This document shows, in pieces, positions 54,247-63,081 of a stretch of DNA of 64,000 nt (position 1 is the first letter of the stretch; every line of letters begins with the position of its first letter). The stretch lies in contig JAQTLL010000003.1 of NCBI GenBank assembly GCA_028714915.1, positions 248,001-312,000 of the forward strand. The letters run 5' to 3'. The notes under the pieces are model-generated. The model saw only the letters and a program-made list of their open reading frames with translations. It had not been told where the DNA came from and did not search any database. The DNA comes from Sulfuricurvum sp. (GTDB lineage: Bacteria > Campylobacterota > Campylobacteria > Campylobacterales > Sulfurimonadaceae). The position numbers and the translations under genes are program-made.

Positions 54247-54910
54247 GACTACACCACTCAATCGGAGCAAGCCCCTGCTCTAGCAGATACCTATTGGTTT
54301 TGCTAAACGGCTTGGAGCCAAAAAATCCTCTGTAAGAAGATAGGGGTGAAGGATGCGGGGCTTTTAGAACCAGATGCTTCCTCTCATCAATCAAAATACT
54401 TTTTTTCCCAGCAGGAGTACCCCACAAAATAAATACAATATGTTCTCTCTGCTCACTGAGTGTACGAATTACCTGATCAGTAAACCTCTCCCATCCATGA
54501 TCTTTATGCGAAAATGGCTCCCCTTGCCGAACCGTTAAAAGTGTATTGAGCAACAATACCCCCTGCACAGCCCAATGACTCAAATCACCGCTTCTTGGAA
54601 AGGGGCATCCGATGTCATCCACTAACTCTTTAAAAATATTTTGGAGTGAAGGGGGGAAAGGAACGCCCGATTGAACTGAAAATGACAATCCATGCGCTTG
54701 ACCCATTCCGTGATAGGGATCTTGTCCCAAAATAACCACTTTGACCGATTCAAAAGGGGATAAATCAAATGCATTAAAAATATTTTTACTCTGTGGAAAA
54801 ATGGTACAGTTCTTTTTTTCTTCTACCAAAAAAGCTTTTAAACCTTCCATATAGGAGCTGTTAAACTCATCTATTAAAGCTTCTTTCCAACTTTTATGAA
54901 GAGCTGTCAT
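54233..54910 (-). CDS. ung: uracil-DNA glycosylase, family 1
   Basis: Removes uracil from DNA, starting base-excision repair. The 225-residue protein has the catalytic GQDPYHGMGQAHGLSFSV (Asp), FKELVDDIGCP, LLLNTLLTVRQGEP (Asn binding uracil), FILWGTPAGKKS and HPSPLSSYRGFFG. Its start overlaps the hspR stop by one base, which links a DNA-repair gene to the heat-shock operon. Confidence 0.97.
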   Translation of the reverse strand: MTALHKSWKEALIDEFNSSYMEGLKAFLVEEKKNCTIFPQSKNIFNAFDLSPFESVKVVILGQDPYHGMGQAHGLSFSVQSGVPFPPSLQNIFKELVDDIGCPFPRSGDLSHWAVQGVLLLNTLLTVRQGEPFSHKDHGWERFTDQVIRTLSEQREHIVFILWGTPAGKKSILIDERKHLVLKAPHPSPLSSYRGFFGSKPFSKTNRYLLEQGLAPIEWCSPSER

Positions 54911-55296
54911 TATTTTAGAATATCATCCTCAAAAATCACCATTTCATAAACACTGCGTGTAGTTACCAATGATTTTTCAGGAGGAACTCCACTGCTGCAA
55001 CGCATTCGAGTAATTTCCGCTCGCAACTCCATCATCTCTTGCTCCATCATTTCCATCTTTTCTTTAAGACGCATAACCACGTCCACCCCAGCAAGATTCA
55101 CCCCCACTTCACGCGTAAGACGCAAAATAGTTTTGATTTTCTCAATATCACGCTGTGAATAGAGGCGTATCCGCCCATCAGAACGTGAAGGAGCTATAAG
55201 ATTTTCTCTCTCATACTGGCGTAACGTCTGAGGGTGAATATCCAAGATTTTTGCCACGATACTAATCATATATACGGGTTCATCAAAATGGTGCAT
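54910..55296 (-). CDS. hspR: heat-shock repressor HspR
   Basis: MerR-family repressor of chaperone genes. The 128 residues start with [20 protein letters not shown] (HTH, about 9-30), [20 protein letters not shown] (wing), [20 protein letters not shown] and end in a long coiled coil. Known in Helicobacter to bind CTTGAGT-N7-ACTCAAG (HAIR) sites; a matching site lies at 56232-56252 ahead of this operon. Four bases behind cbpA. Confidence 0.93.
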   Translation of the reverse strand: MHHFDEPVYMISIVAKILDIHPQTLRQYERENLIAPSRSDGRIRLYSQRDIEKIKTILRLTREVGVNLAGVDVVMRLKEKMEMMEQEMMELRAEITRMRCSSGVPPEKSLVTTRSVYEMVIFEDDILK

Positions 55297-55300
55297 ACCC

Positions 55301-56176
55301 CTAGTCTCCTTGCGGAAGTGTTTTTTTCATCATATCTACCAAATCAGCATCGATTTTATTCACAGCCGGCAATACGATATTGGCTTTGAGGTATAAATCT
55401 CCACGAACCCCGCTTTGGCGGTTCATAACCCCCATCTCTTTGAGACGAAAACGCTGACCGTTTTTGGTATTTTCTGGCACTTTAAGAGTTACCTCTTTTT
55501 CCAACGTTTGAACCGCCACTTTACCACCGAATAATGCCGCATACAAAGGGACACTAAACGTTTTTACAAGGTTATCTCCCTCACGCTCATACTCAGGATT
55601 GGCAGAAATATCGATGCGTAGGTACAAATCACCCAGTTGAGGACCATGACGCTTCCCTTTTCCTCGCACACGGAGCTTTTCACCGCTTTTAATACCTGCG
55701 GGAATTTTGATATCAAAACTCTCACCGCTAAGGCTAATCGTATGTTTACCGCCCAAAACAGCAACAGCAAAAGGGACGGTAACACTGGCATCAATATCAA
55801 GGTTCATTGCACCACCGAAACCGCCGCCAAATCCTCCGCCTCCGAAGCCTCCGCTACTAAATCCGCCACCGCCGCCTTGACCGAACATACTGCGTAAAAT
55901 TTCATCTAAATCGACATTGCCACCCTGAGCGCGTGAGAAATCATGGAAGTTTTGTCCGCCAAACATTGAATCTCCGTACTGATCGTATTTGGCACGTTTT
56001 TCTTTATCGCTGAGCACTTCATATGCGGCATTAATCTCTTTGAATTTTTCTTCAGCTGCAGGATCTTTGTTGACATCAGGATGGTATTGGCGCGCAAGCT
56101 TACGATACGCCTTTTTAATTTCAGTTTCACTTGCACCGGGAGCAATTTCGAGAGTAGTGTATAAACTTTTTGACAT
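55301..56176 (-). CDS. cbpA: DnaJ-type co-chaperone (CbpA class)
   Basis: J-domain protein that stimulates DnaK. The 291-residue protein has an N-terminal J domain (HPD at residues 32-34, in [10 protein letters not shown]), a G/F linker (about 75-125, with [13 protein letters not shown] repeats), and the DnaJ C-terminal substrate domains ([18 protein letters not shown]). No zinc-finger cysteines, so it is the CbpA rather than DnaJ type. Operon cbpA-hspR-ung. Promoter (TATAAT, complement of 56218-56223) overlaps the HAIR operator. Confidence 0.93.
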   Translation of the reverse strand: MSKSLYTTLEIAPGASETEIKKAYRKLARQYHPDVNKDPAAEEKFKEINAAYEVLSDKEKRAKYDQYGDSMFGGQNFHDFSRAQGGNVDLDEILRSMFGQGGGGGFSSGGFGGGGFGGGFGGAMNLDIDASVTVPFAVAVLGGKHTISLSGESFDIKIPAGIKSGEKLRVRGKGKRHGPQLGDLYLRIDISANPEYEREGDNLVKTFSVPLYAALFGGKVAVQTLEKEVTLKVPENTKNGQRFRLKEMGVMNRQSGVRGDLYLKANIVLPAVNKIDADLVDMMKKTLPQGD

Positions 56177-56231
56177 TTATAATTCCTATGAATATGTAAC
56201 TTATTTGTATTGATAAAATTATAGCACAAAG

Positions 56232-56252
56232 GTTGAGTCAAAAGCAATCAAG
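56232..56252. promoter_or_regulatory. HAIR-type operator for HspR
   Basis: GTTGAGT (56232-56238), seven bases, AATCAAG (56246-56252): 12 of 14 consensus positions of CTTGAGT-N7-ACTCAAG. It covers the -35 region of the minus-strand promoter of cbpA-hspR (TATAAT at 56223-56218), so HspR binding would repress its own operon. It also sits upstream of the divergent tolC-type gene. Confidence 0.72.
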
Positions 56253-56275
56253 GTTCAACAAAACAACGCATTTGA

Positions 56276-56309
56276 CTTCACACAAACTTCACTTTGTCTT
56301 GCTACAATT
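56276..56309 (+). promoter_or_regulatory. promoter of first TolC-type gene (shared with the second)
   Basis: CTTCACACAAACTTCAC (56276-56292) and TTGCTACAATT (56299-56309, extended -10 TGnTAnAAT) are repeated, at identical spacing of 23 bases, as CTTCACACAAAATTCAC (57601-57617) and TTGCTAGAATT (57624-57634) in front of the second gene. The conserved upstream block may be a regulator site. Confidence 0.6.
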
Positions 56310-56346
56310 CACACCTTTATATCTAAAAATTTTTAAAAGGCAATAT

Positions 56347-57597
56347 TTGCGTATTTTTCACTATATCGGACTCTTAATGATTTCAATTCTTCCTGTATTT
56401 GGAGACTCACTGAGCTTTCATACTGCGGTTGAATACTTCATAGAACATAATTATGATCTTCAAATCGCACACCAAGAAGCCAATAAATCAAAAGCAGATT
56501 TGACAACAGCAAAACGTCGTCCAAATCCAATACTCTCAGGATCATACGACTATTGGGATGTTAAACATCATTTCAATGATGTATCCTCTGTTGCTTCTGC
56601 ATTAGCGACTGTTCATATTGACCATCCAATTGAACTTGGCGGCAAACGAGATCGTCGAATTGAAACGGCAAATGCACTTATCCTATACTCTAATTATGTG
56701 ATGGATGAAACCAAAAGAGAACAACTTTTTACCTTAATCGATGCCTATTATCAGGTACAAGCCGATAAAGCTGATTTAACGAATGCAATCGCCAACCGTC
56801 ATGACTTTGAAGATCTGCTTGCTATTGCTCAAGCCAAATATAACCATGGTTTTTTAAGTGAAATTGAGCTGGAAAAGCTCCAACTGCAAATAATCGACTA
56901 TGACAAAGAGGTTAAGTTTTACAATGCTGCACTATCTGCCAATACCGAAATCCTTGCTTTTTTGCTTTCAATGAAGGCTAAAGATATAATCCTGCCCTCC
57001 ATAGTTCCACCAGATATTTTCTCAAAACCAGTAGATGAGCTCATTTTATATGCACAACAAAATAGATCAGATTGTTTGGCAGCACAACAAAATATCAAAG
57101 TCTCCAATGCTTCCGTTGAACTTGAAAAAGCCAATGCCATTCCCGATATTACCGTTGGAATAGAAACGGAAAATTATGCTCCAACCTATGGAGGACCTCT
57201 TGTCGGAGTCAGTGCGACAATCCCTTTACCGATTTATGATCGCAACCAAGGAGCTATACAAAAATCACGGATTACTGCACTTCAAGCCTCAATAGAGCAA
57301 TCCAAAGCTTTAGAGCAAACAGCTTCAGAAGTTCGACAATCATTTATTCAGTATCAATCTCAACAATCTATCTATACTTCCATGCAGAATGGATTTGAAT
57401 CAGCAAAAAAACTCAAAGAGAAACAAGAAAAAATCTTTGCTCTCAAAGGAATTTCGGTTCTCGAACTTCTTGATGCGCAAAAAAGCTATCGTGAGTATCA
57501 AAAAAATATGACCCACTCAATTATTGATTTACATATTGCCACACAACATCTGAAACTCCACTCAGGTTTGTCTCTTATAAACACTAAAGCAAATTAG
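56347..57597 (+). CDS. TolC-family outer-membrane efflux protein, copy 1
   Basis: Outer-membrane factor of an RND pump. The best start is TTG at 56347 (AAGG upstream): it gives MRIFHYIGLLMISILPVFGDS, a signal peptide, whereas the ATG at 56233 would add 38 residues ahead of it. The protein, 416 residues, has two OEP-type halves (NYDLQIAHQEANKSKADLTT, ELGGKRDRRIE, LPIYDRNQGAIQKSRI) and the conserved FALKGISVLELLDAQKSYRE end. It is of the CusC/CzcC-like short class without lipobox. The neighbouring gene 57665-58906 is a paralogue. Confidence 0.88.
   Translation: MRIFHYIGLLMISILPVFGDSLSFHTAVEYFIEHNYDLQIAHQEANKSKADLTTAKRRPNPILSGSYDYWDVKHHFNDVSSVASALATVHIDHPIELGGKRDRRIETANALILYSNYVMDETKREQLFTLIDAYYQVQADKADLTNAIANRHDFEDLLAIAQAKYNHGFLSEIELEKLQLQIIDYDKEVKFYNAALSANTEILAFLLSMKAKDIILPSIVPPDIFSKPVDELILYAQQNRSDCLAAQQNIKVSNASVELEKANAIPDITVGIETENYAPTYGGPLVGVSATIPLPIYDRNQGAIQKSRITALQASIEQSKALEQTASEVRQSFIQYQSQQSIYTSMQNGFESAKKLKEKQEKIFALKGISVLELLDAQKSYREYQKNMTHSIIDLHIATQHLKLHSGLSLINTKAN
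57412..57516 (+). repeat. 105-bp tract repeated between the two TolC-type genes (copy A)
   Basis: Bases 57412-57516 match 58721-58825 at 104 of 105 positions, while the rest of the two genes is far more divergent (roughly half the residues). The tract encodes the segment containing FALKGISVLELLDAQKSY. Recent gene conversion is the simplest cause. Confidence 0.85.
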
Positions 57598-57600
57598 GTA

Positions 57601-57634
57601 CTTCACACAAAATTCACACTTTTTTGCTAGAATT
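57601..57634 (+). promoter_or_regulatory. promoter of second TolC-type gene
   Basis: CTTCACACAAAATTCAC (57601-57617) and TTGCTAGAATT (57624-57634), nearly identical to the block before the first gene. The -10 element lies about 30 bases upstream of the start. Confidence 0.6.
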
Positions 57635-57664
57635 TGCCTTGAATACTATAGAGAAGGATCACGT

Positions 57665-58906
57665 TTGCGTATGTCTCGATACAGTGTGCTTCTGCTTTTG
57701 GTTCCGCATCTATTTGGAGCTTCCCTCACCATAGATGGAGCCATTAAGCAATTTGTAGAACACAATTATGATCTTCAAATTGCTCGACACAGTACCCAAA
57801 AGTCCCGTGCAGACCTGATCACTGCAAAAGAGCGTCCCAATCCTATCCTGCTGGGCTCCTACGAATTTATGGATATTAACAAACATTTTAGCAACCAAGC
57901 ACGTGGATCTGATGCACAACTCACCCTTTTGCTGACGCATCCAATCGAGACGGCAGGCAAACGGGATCGACGGATTGATATGGCAGTACATTCGATCACC
58001 TTCAGTGATTTGATCTATGACGAAACACTCAGAGAGCAGCTTATAACCTTAATCGATTCCTATTACACCGTATTGAGCGATCAAGCCGATCTTGCTAATG
58101 CGCAGGAAAATAGCAAAGCGTACACCAATATCGTCACTATCGCAAAAACAAAACTTGATAACGGGTTTCTCTCTCTCATCGATTATCAAAAAATTTTGCT
58201 GCAACAAATTGATTACACCAAAGAGGTAGAAAATAGCCGCTTGGCGTTAGTACAAGATCGTGAAACCCTCGCATCAATGCTCGCACTCTCATCTTCGGAT
58301 ATTACCACAACTGCGCCGATTGATTTTTCCTCCATGATCCCCTCGCTTGAAGAACTTTTGGCAAAAACTGCCGAACGCCCTGATTGCAAAGCTGCCAAGC
58401 AAAACCTTGCCGTTGCCGATGCTTCGTTAAACCTTGAAAAAGCCAACGGGGTTCCCAATGTATCGGTCGGTGCCGAATATGCAAGTTTCGGTCCCTATTA
58501 TGAACCGTTGGCAGGATTTAACGTATCTATGCCCCTTCCTATTTACGACAGAAATGAAGGAGATATTGAAAAAGCCCGTATTAGCACCCTTCAAGCATCC
58601 AGCCTTTATGATAAAACACTTCGGATGGCAAAAGCTGATATTATCCAAAGCTATGAAGCTACCCGATCTCGTCAAAACGTTTACAAAGCGATGAGCGAAG
58701 GATTTAATGCAGCCAAAGAGCTCAAAGAGAAGCAAGAAAAAATCTTTGCTCTCAAAGGAATTTCGGTTCTCGAACTTCTTGATGCGCAAAAAAGCTATCG
58801 TGAGTATCAAAAAAATATGACCCACGCACTTATTGATTTACACATCGCCACACAACATCTAAAACTCAATTCAGGTCTACCTCTTACTGATTCAAAAGGA
58901 TATTAA
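57665..58906 (+). CDS. TolC-family outer-membrane efflux protein, copy 2
   Basis: Paralogue of the upstream gene, 413 residues, starting with TTG at 57665 (AAGGATCACG ahead; ATG at 57671 is an alternative). Signal peptide MRMSRYSVLLLLVPHLFGAS. Motifs match copy 1: NYDLQIARHSTQKSRADLIT, ETAGKRDRRIDM, LPIYDRNEGDIEKARI, and the near-identical FALKGISVLELLDAQKSYRE tract. It overlaps the adaptor gene start by one base (58906), so this copy is tied to the pump. Why two outer-membrane factors serve one pump is unknown. Confidence 0.9.
   Translation: MRMSRYSVLLLLVPHLFGASLTIDGAIKQFVEHNYDLQIARHSTQKSRADLITAKERPNPILLGSYEFMDINKHFSNQARGSDAQLTLLLTHPIETAGKRDRRIDMAVHSITFSDLIYDETLREQLITLIDSYYTVLSDQADLANAQENSKAYTNIVTIAKTKLDNGFLSLIDYQKILLQQIDYTKEVENSRLALVQDRETLASMLALSSSDITTTAPIDFSSMIPSLEELLAKTAERPDCKAAKQNLAVADASLNLEKANGVPNVSVGAEYASFGPYYEPLAGFNVSMPLPIYDRNEGDIEKARISTLQASSLYDKTLRMAKADIIQSYEATRSRQNVYKAMSEGFNAAKELKEKQEKIFALKGISVLELLDAQKSYREYQKNMTHALIDLHIATQHLKLNSGLPLTDSKGY
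58721..58825 (+). repeat. 105-bp tract repeated between the two TolC-type genes (copy B)
   Basis: Second copy of the tract described at 57412-57516; one base differs (A to G at tract position 12). Confidence 0.85.
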
Positions 58907-59967
58907 TGCGTTTTCCACTCTTTACTCTTTCACTTACCGTTGCTTTGCTTTTACTCTCCGGCTGTGACAAAGAACACCCATCTGCCTCTCAAGAAGTAGC
59001 CAAAACCCTCACCCCAACTATTATCACGGTTTTACCCCAGTACGGGACTTTTAGCACACAGATATCGGCAACAGCATCAATCCAACCCTCTCCTGATGGG
59101 ATTGTATCAATCGTCGCACCTGTTACTGGAACCATCAATAAAATTCACGTCACGATCGGTGATAAAATATCCCTCAATTCCCCTTTGATCACTATTCGAT
59201 CTTCTGAAGTAAGTGATGTGCAAAGTGACCGCCTATCAGCAAAAGCCGCTTATGCACAAGCTAAACACGTATACGCTATGAACCAAGAACTGTTCAAGCT
59301 CGGTGCCATTACGGCCAATGATCTTGCGTTGTCGCAAAGCAATTTCCAACAAGCCCAAGCGATGGAAAAAGGGTTTTCCCAAAAACTAAACTATTATGGT
59401 GCTTCATCGGATCAAACATTAACCCTCCATTCTCCCATTAATGGTGTTGTCTATGAAATAGGGACCCATTTGGGAGAAAAAGTAACCAATGATGCCGCGC
59501 AAACTCTCATAAAGATTGCTAATCCTCATAAAAAAGTTGTGGTCGCAACGGTCTATGAAAAAGATCTTTCGGCTTTTTACGTAGGGAAACAAGTAGATAT
59601 CAAGGTTGAGAATGACGAAATCGCACCAATAAAAGGGATCGTGACCTATGTCAGTGATGTTCTAGATCCTGAAAATAAAACAAATAAAGTCTATATTCAA
59701 CCCTCCATCGATGCTCCTCAACTGCGTATCAATATGTTTGCCAATATCTCTTTAGATGCTGATAAAAAAGATGTTTTCCGTATCCCTAAAAAATCATTGC
59801 TCTTTAAAGAGGGGAAATTTATTGTTTTTATTAAAAAAGGAACTCGATTTTCTCCCCTTAATGTCAAACTTATCAGCGATGATCCAAAAGATGATTTTTC
59901 TCTCATAAAAGGGCTTCCTGAAAATACACCAATCGCCCTTGAAGCAATTGCGTTGGAGAAAGAATAA
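58906..59967 (+). CDS. RND efflux adaptor (HlyD/CusB type)
   Basis: Periplasmic membrane-fusion lipoprotein. The 353-residue product has a lipobox LLSGC (Cys20), lipoyl halves (IVSIVAPVTGTINKIHVTIG and LHSPINGVVYEIGTHLGEKV), a short helical hairpin (about 100-165), and beta-barrel end (LRINMFANISLDADKKDVF). The short hairpin resembles CusB/CzcB-like heavy-metal adaptors more than AcrA. No Met or His-rich metal motif is evident. One base overlaps copy 2 of the TolC genes; the permease gene follows one base after the stop. Confidence 0.9.
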   Translation: MRFPLFTLSLTVALLLLSGCDKEHPSASQEVAKTLTPTIITVLPQYGTFSTQISATASIQPSPDGIVSIVAPVTGTINKIHVTIGDKISLNSPLITIRSSEVSDVQSDRLSAKAAYAQAKHVYAMNQELFKLGAITANDLALSQSNFQQAQAMEKGFSQKLNYYGASSDQTLTLHSPINGVVYEIGTHLGEKVTNDAAQTLIKIANPHKKVVVATVYEKDLSAFYVGKQVDIKVENDEIAPIKGIVTYVSDVLDPENKTNKVYIQPSIDAPQLRINMFANISLDADKKDVFRIPKKSLLFKEGKFIVFIKKGTRFSPLNVKLISDDPKDDFSLIKGLPENTPIALEAIALEKE

Positions 59968-59968
59968 T

Positions 59969-62900
59969 ATGCGCCGTCTTGCCAATTTCTTCATCGATAA
60001 CTTTCTAGCCGTATTATTATTCACAGCCATTACAGTCGCTGTAAGTATCGTTGTCGTCCGTGATCTTAATATCGAAGCATTCCCAGATCCCGCCCCTCCG
60101 ATTCTTGAAATCGTCACAACAAATGAAGGGCATTCTGCTGAAGAAATTGAAAAACAAATCACTACCCCTTTGGAAATCGCTCTTGCAGGGATGCCTGGAC
60201 TGGAAAATATAAACAGTGTTTCACTTTATGGATTATCGGATATAAAATGTAAATTTTCATACGATGTTGCTTACAAAGATGCCCGTCAGGAAGTCTTAAA
60301 TCGCCTCGCCCAAGCCGATATTCCTGCCGAAGTTTCCCCTCAGATTATCCCCAATGCAATCGGCGAAATTATGCGCTATCGCGTTGTGGGAAATCGCAGC
60401 ATGAGTGAGCTGCGCACCTACCAAGACTGGGTCATAGCGCGTTATCTTAAAACTGTCCCCAATATCGCCGATATTGGAAGTTACGGAGGCGCAATCAAAG
60501 CTTATTCTGTCGTAGTGCATCCAGATGATCTTATAAAATACAAGATCCCTCTCAGTGATGTTATTCAGGCTCTTTCTAAAAGTAATGTCAATGTTGGCGG
60601 TCGTGTATTGGAATTTGGTGATCAATACTACACCATTCGCGGGGTTGGTCTAATCAAAACGATCAGCGACATCGAAAATACGATTGTCACAACAATCAAT
60701 GATCGTCCGATTTATGTTAAAAATCTTGCTGAAGCTTCTATCTCTACCATGCCGCGTACAGGTCTTGCAGGACTCAATGAGGTGAATGATATTGTCATGG
60801 GTGTCGTTGTTTTACGTAAAAATGCCCCAAGTGTCTCAGCTATGGAAGCACTCCATACAAAAATCGATGAGCTTAACAACGGTATCCTTCCTAAGGACAT
60901 CAAGGTCGTCCCCTTTTATGACCGCCAAGATCTTCTCCATACCGTCGTTGACAAACTCAAAGAGACGGCATCCATTGGGATGATCCTGGTATTTGCCATT
61001 ATCCTTTTATTTTTAGGCGATTTGCGGGCGGCGTTTATTGTTGCTGCTATCATCCCAATGTCACTTCTCTACACACTGGCGCTTATGGCTAATCAACACG
61101 AATCTGCAAACTTGCTCTCATTGGGGGCCATTGACTTTGGTATCATCGTCGATATTCCGCTGATTGTTATCGAAAACTATTTCCGGCTCAAACATCAAGG
61201 ACGACAACATATTCCCGCTATTCAGGAAACAGCAGCCGAAGTGGGTAAACCGATTATGTTTTCGATTCTTATCATTTTTCTCGCTTTCATTCCGCTCTTT
61301 GCTATGAAGGGGGCAGAATCGCAAATTTTTCTCCCGATGGCAAAAACCTACGTATACGCGATCAGCTTTGCATTTATCCTCACCTTTAGTTTTCTACTTG
61401 CAAGCAAATACACCTTTTTGCTCCACTCTCATGAAAAAGTATTGCCGTTTTTGGATTGGATAAAAAATAAATATATGCAAACCATTTCCAAGATTACGAG
61501 CAAAATGGCTGTCATAGCAACCAGTGCAATCTTGGTTCTAACCTTTTTCATTGGGAGTATTCTCGGTGCTGAGTTTTTACCGAAAATGGATGAGGGAAAT
61601 CTCTACATCCGTGCTATTTTTCCCTATTCTATCAGCCTCAATAAAAGCTATGAAAACTCTAAGAAGATGCGTGATGTTTTAGCGAAGTATCCCGAAGTGC
61701 AAACCATCGAGTTTCAAGCCGGACGCCCTGAAGACGGCACCGATCCAACCGGACCATTCAATACTGAATATTTTGTAAAACTCAAAGATTATAAAGAGTG
61801 GCACCGAGGTATAACAAAAGAAGAACTCGAAAATGAAGTCAGAAAAGCACTTCGAGCCTCGTTTCCCAATGCAGATGTCAGTGTATCCCAATACATCGAA
61901 GACAATTTAGCCGAAGCGATGTCCGGCGTCAAAGGGGAAAATTCCGTCAAGATTTTCGGAGATGATCTCTATGTACTTGACCGTCTGGCAAAAGAGGTTG
62001 AAACTAAAATCAAAAAAATTGACGGTGTCACCGATGTCGGAATTTTCAAAGAGACCGGACAGCCGAGTTTGATTGTTGAAGTGGATCGTGAAAAAGCGGC
62101 GCTTTATGGTGTTAATGTTGTTGATTTGATGGATATTGTCTCTTCATCACTGGATGGTCGCGCTATTACAAAAATCATTGAACAGGACAAACGTTTCAAC
62201 CTGGTCGTACGCTTTCCTGATACTTACCGCAAGAGTATTGAAAATATCAAAGAAATCCCTATTGTTTTAGATGACGGAGGGATAATTCCTCTCTCCAAAA
62301 TTACTAAGATTTATTATGATACGGGAGCTTCCTTCGTCTATCGTGAAAATTTCAAACGCTTTATTCCGATTAAATTTTCAGTTGCTTCCAATGATTTGGC
62401 CGGAACGGTAGCTAAAGTACAAGATGCGATCAATACGGTAAAAATGCCCGATGGGTATCTGACTAATTTATCAGGCCGTTTTGAGCAAATGAAAAGTGCG
62501 TTTGGACGACTCAAAATTATGACCCCATCAGCAATATTTTTGATCACATTGGTACTGTTTATCTATTTTGGATCAATTAAAAATACGATTATCATTCTAA
62601 CTGCAGCTCTTTTTGCTGTCTTTGGCGGGCTCTCGTTCTTACTCCTATTGGGTCAGTCTCTCAGCGTGTCGGCATCAGTAGGGTTTATCTCGATTTTAGG
62701 GGTTAGCATACTCAATGCCTCTATCTTTGTCATTCACTATATGCAGCTGCATCAACACGGCATGGATACAGAAGAAGCTATCAGACAAACAGCTTCGGAT
62801 AAATTCAGAGCTATTCTCATGACAGGGCTAACAGCATCAATCGGTTTATTGCCGGCCATGCTCTCTACCGGTGTCGGCTCTCAAGTACAAAAGCCTCTCG

Positions 62901-62995
62901 CCATCGTCGTTGTAGGAGGAATGCTCATAGGAACATTTATCCTGCTGATGCTGATGCCTCCATTATTACGCTTTGTTAAACTAAAAAGATATTAA
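59969..62995 (+). CDS. RND efflux permease (HME/CzcA-like)
   Basis: Inner-membrane exporter of 1008 residues starting at ATG 59969 (MRRLANFFIDNFLAVLLFTA). The TM4 segment reads LGAIDFGIIVDIPLIVIENY, where the DFGxxVD form is that of heavy-metal (HME) RND pumps, unlike the DD of HAE1 proteins; the segment FLPKMDEGNLYIR is also typical of HME members. It lacks the second acidic proton-relay aspartate of HAE1. Substrate not inferable, metal ions or small organic compounds possible. Last gene of the tolC1-tolC2-adaptor-permease set. Confidence 0.92.
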   Translation: MRRLANFFIDNFLAVLLFTAITVAVSIVVVRDLNIEAFPDPAPPILEIVTTNEGHSAEEIEKQITTPLEIALAGMPGLENINSVSLYGLSDIKCKFSYDVAYKDARQEVLNRLAQADIPAEVSPQIIPNAIGEIMRYRVVGNRSMSELRTYQDWVIARYLKTVPNIADIGSYGGAIKAYSVVVHPDDLIKYKIPLSDVIQALSKSNVNVGGRVLEFGDQYYTIRGVGLIKTISDIENTIVTTINDRPIYVKNLAEASISTMPRTGLAGLNEVNDIVMGVVVLRKNAPSVSAMEALHTKIDELNNGILPKDIKVVPFYDRQDLLHTVVDKLKETASIGMILVFAIILLFLGDLRAAFIVAAIIPMSLLYTLALMANQHESANLLSLGAIDFGIIVDIPLIVIENYFRLKHQGRQHIPAIQETAAEVGKPIMFSILIIFLAFIPLFAMKGAESQIFLPMAKTYVYAISFAFILTFSFLLASKYTFLLHSHEKVLPFLDWIKNKYMQTISKITSKMAVIATSAILVLTFFIGSILGAEFLPKMDEGNLYIRAIFPYSISLNKSYENSKKMRDVLAKYPEVQTIEFQAGRPEDGTDPTGPFNTEYFVKLKDYKEWHRGITKEELENEVRKALRASFPNADVSVSQYIEDNLAEAMSGVKGENSVKIFGDDLYVLDRLAKEVETKIKKIDGVTDVGIFKETGQPSLIVEVDREKAALYGVNVVDLMDIVSSSLDGRAITKIIEQDKRFNLVVRFPDTYRKSIENIKEIPIVLDDGGIIPLSKITKIYYDTGASFVYRENFKRFIPIKFSVASNDLAGTVAKVQDAINTVKMPDGYLTNLSGRFEQMKSAFGRLKIMTPSAIFLITLVLFIYFGSIKNTIIILTAALFAVFGGLSFLLLLGQSLSVSASVGFISILGVSILNASIFVIHYMQLHQHGMDTEEAIRQTASDKFRAILMTGLTASIGLLPAMLSTGVGSQVQKPLAIVVVGGMLIGTFILLMLMPPLLRFVKLKRY

Positions 62996-63006
62996 AGAAA
63001 AGAGGG

Positions 63007-63025
63007 TTTCCCACACTGCGGGAAA
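63007..63025 (+). terminator. hairpin behind the RND permease
   Basis: TTTCCC (63007-63012) pairs with GGGAAA (63020-63025) around a 7-base loop, 12 bases past the permease stop; no T-run follows. Confidence 0.4.
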
Positions 63026-63047
63026 TAAAACGAAGGTTAAAAAGTTC

Positions 63048-63063
63048 TGCCTCAAAAGAGGCA
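63048..63063 (-). terminator. terminator of purH
   Basis: TGCCTC (63048-63053) pairs with GAGGCA (63058-63063) around AAAA. On the minus strand the stem is followed by GAACTTTTTAACC with five T, so it can stop purH transcription. Confidence 0.55.
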
Positions 63064-63081
63064 AGATTTAAATAATAGTTC

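Noticed and set aside
56233..56346. 38-residue N-terminal extension of the first TolC-type gene
   Set aside because: It would run through the HAIR operator and promoter and place a non-signal sequence ahead of the signal peptide; the TTG at 56347 with its ribosome site matches the paralogue.
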